From JARBAU01 sp029237525 (GTDB lineage: Archaea; Thermoproteota; Nitrososphaeria; Nitrososphaerales; Nitrososphaeraceae): 8,691 bases of DNA. Positions within the stretch are counted from its first letter, which is position 1; the number at the start of each line of letters is the position of its first letter. Positions 5,055-8,691 of the stretch are shown here, piece after piece. Both the position numbers and the translations under genes were made by a program. Below the pieces are notes generated by a model, which was not told the DNA's origin, ran no database searches, and was given only the letters and a program-made list of their open reading frames with translations. Location: the NCBI GenBank assembly GCA_036555705.1, contig DATBKT010000265.1, positions 1 to 8,691 on the forward strand, read 5' to 3'.

Positions 5055-5607
5055 TTAAACTCTTAGATTATCTGGTTTTTGTAAATATGTTGTTATATAG
5101 GCTATACCACCTGATATTACTCCTAAACTAAGTAGGCATGCAAATACAGATATAGGTGGAATAAATTGTACCATTATTCCAATATTTGGTTATAATTGAG
5201 AAACAGAAGAAGTACCACCTGTAATGACTGAAAGTATCCCAGAGTCTATTAACCCAGCAAATATCATAGTTAGTGTTGTTGCAGCACCTCCAACATTCAT
5301 TCCAATAAGATGAATCCACGCAAGTACAGATTTGATCCCACGAACACTTTTTCTCATATCGATCTCAAGGTTATGGTAAAAAGTTGCTGTAACTGCAATT
5401 GCCACTACCAATATCATATAGAAAATATACCCAAGAAAGAACCATTTAGCAGGACCCTCAAATGACAGAGAGGAATTGAATAATATTGATTTTAGAAGAA
5501 AATAGTAGCTGAATTGAAACAATTGATATAGTGAGTCCTGTAATTATTGCACCCTGAATTATTGCAGATATAATAAATCTGTTACCCCAGACTCCATTAA
5601 TAGACAT
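5055..5607 (-). pseudogene. Broken four-helix membrane protein (frameshift plus internal TAA)
   Basis: Three fragments on the minus strand line up as one protein of about 184 residues. The first starts at ATG 5607 (MSINGVWGNRF...) and carries helix 1, IIQGAIITGLTISIVSIQLLF. Near 5545-5550 the frame must shift by one base; removing one A from AAAA there joins it to a second frame with helix 2 (FFLGYIFYMILVVAIAVTA), the loop FYHNLEIDMRKSVRGIK and helix 3 (LIGMNVGGAATTLTMIFAGL). That frame stops at a TAA (5190-5192), but the same frame continues past it with helix 4 (ISVFACLLSLGVISGGIAYI) and a terminal TAA at 5055-5057. The family is not recognised. Two independent lesions make a true pseudogene more likely than a single sequencing error. 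Confidence 0.65.
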
Positions 5608-5632
5608 GTGATGACAATTAGTGTAACGAGAG

Positions 5633-5654
5633 CATGCAAATAACAGTTTGCATG
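5633..5654. promoter_or_regulatory. Inverted repeat CATGCAAA / TTTGCATG between divergent genes
   Basis: Perfect 8-bp arms (5633-5640 and 5647-5654) flank a 6-nt spacer. The repeat lies between the minus-strand broken membrane gene (start 5607) and the plus-strand hypothetical gene (start 5697). Read on the minus strand it contains a TATA-like GTTATTTG about 33 nt before ATG 5607, so it may be an operator overlapping that promoter. The function is inferred. Confidence 0.45.
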
Positions 5655-5672
5655 AGATGCTGATAATTGAAG

Positions 5673-5692
5673 AATAATAATAATAATAATAA
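5673..5692. repeat. (AAT)6 trinucleotide microsatellite
   Basis: Six perfect AAT units plus a partial unit lie just before the ATG at 5697. If translation began at the upstream TTG (5667) the repeat would encode six Asn residues in a row; otherwise it is part of the promoter or leader. Copy-number change would keep the reading frame but would alter promoter spacing in 3-bp steps. Confidence 0.7.
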
Positions 5693-5696
5693 AAGA

Positions 5697-5951
5697 ATGA
5701 CAGAGTATAATTCAGTAGTTGAAGGTATCAAAATAGGGGATCTTGATTTCCTCATGACGCTTTATGAGGTGGATGCATGTTTTAAGTCGCAGCCAGGACA
5801 ACTTACAAAAAGTCCTGAATCAGTACAACAAAGTATACGTATTTTCATAGACTTGAAGGACATCAGGAACCAGCAAGCCTCAGAGACAGATTTTCGTATC
5901 AGTATTTCGGGATTTTCAGGAGAATTAATAATCAATAAAGCGATCCCTTGA
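5697..5951 (+). CDS. Hypothetical protein (84 residues)
   Basis: No family is recognised. The product is soluble and mixed in charge, with alternating hydrophobic patterns such as IRIFIDLKDI and the C-terminal FRISISGFSGELIINKAI that suggest beta strands. It has one Cys and no membrane segment. I chose ATG 5697. A TTG at 5667 in the same frame would add ten residues, mostly an Asn run made by the AAT repeat, and has no ribosome binding site. The gene is divergent from the broken membrane gene and 78 nt before the FAD oxidoreductase on the same strand; the two plus-strand genes could be co-transcribed. Confidence 0.55.
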   Translation: MTEYNSVVEGIKIGDLDFLMTLYEVDACFKSQPGQLTKSPESVQQSIRIFIDLKDIRNQQASETDFRISISGFSGELIINKAIP

Positions 5952-5965
5952 TCAAAAATTCAAGG
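5946..5965 (+). terminator. Weak stem CCTTGA / TCAAGG at the end of the hypothetical gene
   Basis: Six-base arms (5946-5951 and 5960-5965) flank an A-rich 8-nt loop and overlap the stop codon at 5949-5951. There is no T-tract behind it. It may be a 3'-end stem or merely chance. Confidence 0.25.
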
Positions 5966-6029
5966 ACTTAAACTGGATGCTCAATAATAGAGCAACACTT
6001 AACATCAAGCTTCTAAATATAACTTTTCA

Positions 6030-7308
6030 ATGTCAAATGAATTCGAGAATTCAGATGTAATAATTATTGGAGGAGGGCTTGCAGGTCTTACTACTGCTGC
6101 GCTGCTTGCCAGTTCCAGAAAAACAGTAACGTTATTTGAACATTCATCTAGAGAAATTGGAGGTCGCGCAAGGACTGCAGAAATAGACGGATTTTACTTT
6201 AATCAAGGACCACATGCAATATATCTTACTGACGCAACTGATACAATTTTAAAGGAGCTAGGCATCACTTACACCGGAGGCATTCCTGCAGGGAAAGGTT
6301 ATTTGATAAGTGGCGGCAAGAAACGTGAAATTGCTGGTGATTATAGTAGTTGGTTTTCTGGTAAGAGTGATGACGGAAGTAAGTTCTTTGTTGCACCTAC
6401 CAAAATTGATTTTTCACAATTAGAAAGTGTTACAGAACAGGAATGGCTAGACAAAAATATTCATGATATAAACGATGCCGAAATAATCAAGACGATTATT
6501 AGACTAAATACTTATGCAAACGATCCAGACATTCAGAGTATAGGACCGGTACTTCACCAAATCTATGTGGCTAGTCAAGCAGGAGGAGTTATGTATTTAG
6601 ATGGAGGCTGGCAGACACTCGTCGACGGATTACTAACAGTAGCCAAAAACGCAAATGCAAGAATTGTCATGGGAAAAAAGGCAATCAAGGTGAAAAGAAA
6701 TAATGATTCTTCTGGATGGCAAGTTTTGTTGGATAACAAAACCGAGGTGTCCGCGAAGACAGTTGTAATAGCGGCAGGTCCAAACGAAGCCTACAACCTT
6801 TTCGATGATAACGAGAGACCAGATGTACTGTCCAAGGCAGCAAAAGAAACAAAACCTATACGTTTTGGTATGTTTAGATGTTGCTCTTAGTAGTCTTCCG
6901 GACAAAAACACATTATTTGCTTTGGGGGTAGATCGTCCACTATATTATTCAGTTCATTCTGCATATGCAAAGCTTGCTCCTAAGGATGGGGCATTAATCC
7001 ACGTAGCAAAATATCTTGGTACTTCAATTCAACCCAAGCCAAGAGAGGATCAACCAGAGTTAGAAGAGTTCCTTGATTTATTGCAGCCAGGATGGAGACA
7101 GGTACTTGTTAAGAAGAGACCATTGCCCAACATGGTAGTATCCAATGCTCTTGTTACTGCTGCAGAAGGCGGACTAGGTGGAAGACCAGATACAAAAATT
7201 GCAGACAAATTGTACATAGTAGGAGACTGGGTAGGAAAGGAAGGAATAGTGTCTAATGCGTCTGTTGCAAGCGCAAAGCGCGCATCGCAGCAAATCTTGA
7301 ATGGGTGA
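6030..7308 (+). pseudogene. FAD-dependent oxidoreductase (phytoene desaturase/amine oxidase-like), split by a frameshift
   Basis: The enzyme class uses bound FAD to oxidise or desaturate amines, isoprenoids or porphyrinogens; the substrate cannot be told here. The N-terminal FAD site is clear: DVIIIGGGLAGL (9-20), Glu37 at the end of the second strand, and EIGGRART (42-49). LDGGWQTLVDGL (190-201) is typical of phytoene-desaturase-like proteins. The first frame ends at TAG 6888-6890; the rest, including the C-terminal FAD motif KLYIVGDWVGKEG, lies one base out of frame and ends at 7308. Dropping one T from TTTT at 6863-6866 restores a smooth KPIRLVCLDVALSSLP and a 425-residue protein of normal family length. 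Both halves look otherwise intact, so this is either a very recent mutation or a sequencing error. The start is ATG 6030. No convincing ribosome binding site is seen, and a TATA-like CTAAATATA (6013-6021) lies rather close. Confidence 0.8.
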
Positions 7309-7322
7309 TCTATTTTTGTCTT
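7309..7322 (+). terminator. U-tract terminator after the FAD oxidoreductase
   Basis: A T5 run (7313-7317) within a T-rich TCTATTTTTGTCTT starts immediately after the stop codon, as expected for an archaeal terminator. Confidence 0.4.
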
Positions 7323-7455
7323 CATTAGGATAATCATCACCAAAATAGTAATGCTTACTGTGTGATGGCAAATTTTTCATATAATCACTATTTTCTTATT
7401 CAATACGTATAACACCATGTTTTTTATCAGGAAATATTTTTTCGTAATGTTCATA

Positions 7456-7464
7456 CTTATATAC
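7456..7464 (+). promoter_or_regulatory. TATA box CTTATATAC of the secreted hydrolase gene
   Basis: This is the best TATA match in the window. Its centre is about 30 nt before ATG 7491, so the transcript is expected to be leaderless or to carry only a few leader bases. Confidence 0.55.
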
Positions 7465-7490
7465 GAGATATTGTCACTGTCGCCATAAGA

Positions 7491-8327
7491 ATGAAAAATA
7501 TAAAGTTTCTTGGTTTACTGTGTCTGAGTATAGTTCTACTTTTGGGCTTTGCGTTGCCTACATATTCTGGCTCCGCTACCGCTGCCCCAGAGAATAAAAC
7601 ATTAATGCAACCTCAAGGAAAACAAGGTATGGTAACAAACGCTACGAATATCGTTCTAGTCCATGGTTTATGGGCTGATGGATCTTCATGGAGTAAAGTG
7701 ATTCCAATTCTGCAGAAAGCAGGACACAAAGTTATTGCTGTGCAACTTGCTGCGCACTCTCTTGCAGACGATGTAGCTACTGTAAAGCGTGCAATTGACC
7801 TAGTTGGTGGACCAGTTACTCTTGTTGGACACTCATATGGTGGATTCGTAATCACAAATGCTGCTTATAATAACAAGAACGTAACAGGACTTGTATATGT
7901 TGCTGCATTTGCTCCTGATGAAGGCGAATCTACTGGGAATTTCGTCGATGTTGCAAAACTACCTCCAGGATTATTGGTTCCAGATAGCGGAGGATTTGTG
8001 TACTTAAACCCAAAGATGTTCCACGGAGCGTTTGTTCAGGATGATGCAAATGCGACTGAAGCTGAAACCATGGCCGCTGTACAAAAGCCAGCTCATCAAT
8101 CACTTTTAACTGAAAAATCTGGTCCTCCAGCTTGGAAGCAACTTCCAACATGGTACCAGGTGTCTGAGGGCGACCACATTATCCCTCCTGACGCAGAACG
8201 TATGTTTGCAAAACGAATGAATGCTACTACTATATCCCTTAACTCTAGCCACGCGTCACTTGTAACACACCCAGCTGAGGTCGCCGAATTAATCCTAAAT
8301 GCAACAAAAGGAGGAGTGACAAAGTAG
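7491..8327 (+). CDS. Exported alpha/beta hydrolase (esterase-like)
   Basis: This 278-residue protein has a signal peptide (Lys2 and Lys5, a hydrophobic core at about 6-22, a likely cleavage near SATAA 28-32), so it acts outside the membrane. The hydrolase fold follows: HG at 58-59 for the oxyanion hole, nucleophile elbow GHSYGG with Ser115 (113-118), acid Asp228 in EGDHIIPP, and catalytic His254 in NSSHASLVTHP. The WYQVSEGDHIIPPDAERMFAKR region matches small bacterial esterase-like hydrolases. The substrate is unknown; carboxylic esters are likely. Seven N-x-S/T sequons (Asn35, 50, 130, 187, 244, 251, 270) suggest N-glycosylation of the exported protein, as expected in archaea. A good TATA box lies about 30 nt upstream. 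The stop is followed after 1 nt by the next hydrolase, so the two are probably co-transcribed. Local GC is about 50%, higher than in the genes to the left. Confidence 0.88.
   Translation: MKNIKFLGLLCLSIVLLLGFALPTYSGSATAAPENKTLMQPQGKQGMVTNATNIVLVHGLWADGSSWSKVIPILQKAGHKVIAVQLAAHSLADDVATVKRAIDLVGGPVTLVGHSYGGFVITNAAYNNKNVTGLVYVAAFAPDEGESTGNFVDVAKLPPGLLVPDSGGFVYLNPKMFHGAFVQDDANATEAETMAAVQKPAHQSLLTEKSGPPAWKQLPTWYQVSEGDHIIPPDAERMFAKRMNATTISLNSSHASLVTHPAEVAELILNATKGGVTK
8310..8316 (+). promoter_or_regulatory. Shine-Dalgarno-like GGAGGAG for the downstream hydrolase
   Basis: A strong purine-rich element inside the end of the upstream hydrolase gene lies about 12 nt before ATG 8329. This is a little far but is the only candidate, and it supports translation of both genes from one transcript. 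Confidence 0.4.
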
Positions 8328-8328
8328 T

Positions 8329-8691
8329 ATGACTTCAAGTAGAATCATCACCAAGGACGGGACTGAAATCTACTATAAGGACTGGGGTAAAGGCCCCGTT
8401 GTAACCTTTTCGCATGGCTGGCCCCTTAGCGCAGACGCTTGGGACGTCCAAATGCTATTCCTTGTACAAAAAGGCTTTCGCGTAGTCGCTCACGACCGTC
8501 GCGGTCATGGCCGGTCAAGTCAGGCCTCTTCGGGGAACGACATGGATGGCTATGCCGACGATCTTGCTGCCGTGATCGAAGCGCTTGATCTCAACGATGC
8601 AACGCTTGTGGGACATTCCACTGGCGGAGGTGAGGTTGCCCGCTATATCGGTCGCCATGGAACGAAACGAGTTGCCAAGGCTGTTCTGATC
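8329..8691 (+). CDS. Alpha/beta hydrolase, non-haem haloperoxidase/arylesterase type (partial, runs off the window)
   Basis: The first 121 residues are present. Visible landmarks are the start KDGTEIYYKDWG, the oxyanion-loop HGWPLSADAW (29-38), HDRRGHGRS (55-63), DDLAAVIEALDL, the nucleophile elbow GHSTGG with Ser97 (95-100), and EVARYIGRHG. This combination is characteristic of the cofactor-free haloperoxidase / Pseudomonas arylesterase family, which is usually about 270 residues long; the acid and His of the triad lie beyond the edge. There is no signal peptide, so it is probably cytoplasmic, unlike its exported neighbour. GC is about 57-58% from 8461 to 8640 with GC-rich third positions, in contrast to the rest of the window. 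This suggests recent transfer from a higher-GC bacterium (inference). The natural reaction is probably ester or lactone hydrolysis. Confidence 0.85.
   Translation, partial: MTSSRIITKDGTEIYYKDWGKGPVVTFSHGWPLSADAWDVQMLFLVQKGFRVVAHDRRGHGRSSQASSGNDMDGYADDLAAVIEALDLNDATLVGHSTGGGEVARYIGRHGTKRVAKAVLI

Noticed and set aside
3079..5192. Recoding of TAA as a sense codon, suggested by two in-frame TAA codons
   Set aside because: TAA also serves as the terminal stop of these same frames and of the permease gene, so reassignment is unlikely. Simple nonsense changes explain both cases.
7613..7855. 80-codon minus-strand frame inside the secreted hydrolase, and similar ones up to 8338
   Set aside because: Shadows of the hydrolase gene, whose catalytic motifs are unmistakable on the plus strand.
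1..8691. CRISPR array, tRNA or rRNA genes, complete insertion sequences
   Set aside because: No regularly spaced repeats, no tRNA-like T-arm and acceptor pairing, no rRNA-like sequence and no transposase motifs were found on reading the window.

Overview
The window looks like part of a chromosome of an ammonia-oxidising archaeon of the Nitrososphaerota (Thaumarchaeota), most like the soil group that includes Nitrososphaera and Nitrosocosmicus. This is inference. It rests on low GC (about 20% in some intergenic lines and about 45-50% in genes), archaeal TATA-like boxes close to start codons, several very small lineage-type proteins (a lone C2H2 zinc finger, a winged-helix-like protein, a four-cysteine protein), and an exported hydrolase rich in N-glycosylation sequons. 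No rRNA, tRNA, CRISPR array, transposase or complete insertion sequence was seen.

Layout. Bases 1-714 hold no convincing gene but include two inverted repeats and a TATA-like box. Bases 715-2272 carry a two-gene operon for a zinc/manganese-type ABC importer (ATPase and ABC-3 permease) with no adjacent substrate-binding protein. Convergent to it, on the minus strand, is a divergent soluble inorganic pyrophosphatase (2371-2880). Bases 3049-4645 hold tiny genes: a short membrane protein interrupted by an in-frame TAA, a 53-residue C2H2 zinc-finger protein, a winged-helix-like protein preceded by a dense cluster of palindromes, and an 86-residue protein whose four cysteines are spaced like those of a high-potential iron-sulfur protein. 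Bases 4646-5054 are mostly non-coding. Next comes a clearly broken four-helix membrane protein on the minus strand (5055-5607, one frameshift plus one internal TAA), separated from a divergent 84-residue hypothetical gene by a hairpin and an (AAT)6 microsatellite.

The right third is metabolic. A phytoene-desaturase/amine-oxidase-like FAD oxidoreductase (6030-7308) is split by a 1-nt frameshift in a TTTT run. A signal-peptide-bearing alpha/beta hydrolase (7491-8327) is followed after 1 nt by a second alpha/beta hydrolase of the non-haem haloperoxidase/arylesterase type (8329 to the window edge). That last gene rises to about 57-58% GC and looks recently acquired from a bacterium.

The ABC pair acts together, and the two hydrolases are probably co-transcribed. 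The other genes appear to be single units. Three reading frames in the window are disrupted, which points either to local gene decay or to base-level sequence errors. The signals most worth following are the palindrome cluster before the winged-helix gene, the HiPIP-like four-cysteine protein, the orphan metal importer and the acquired hydrolase pair.
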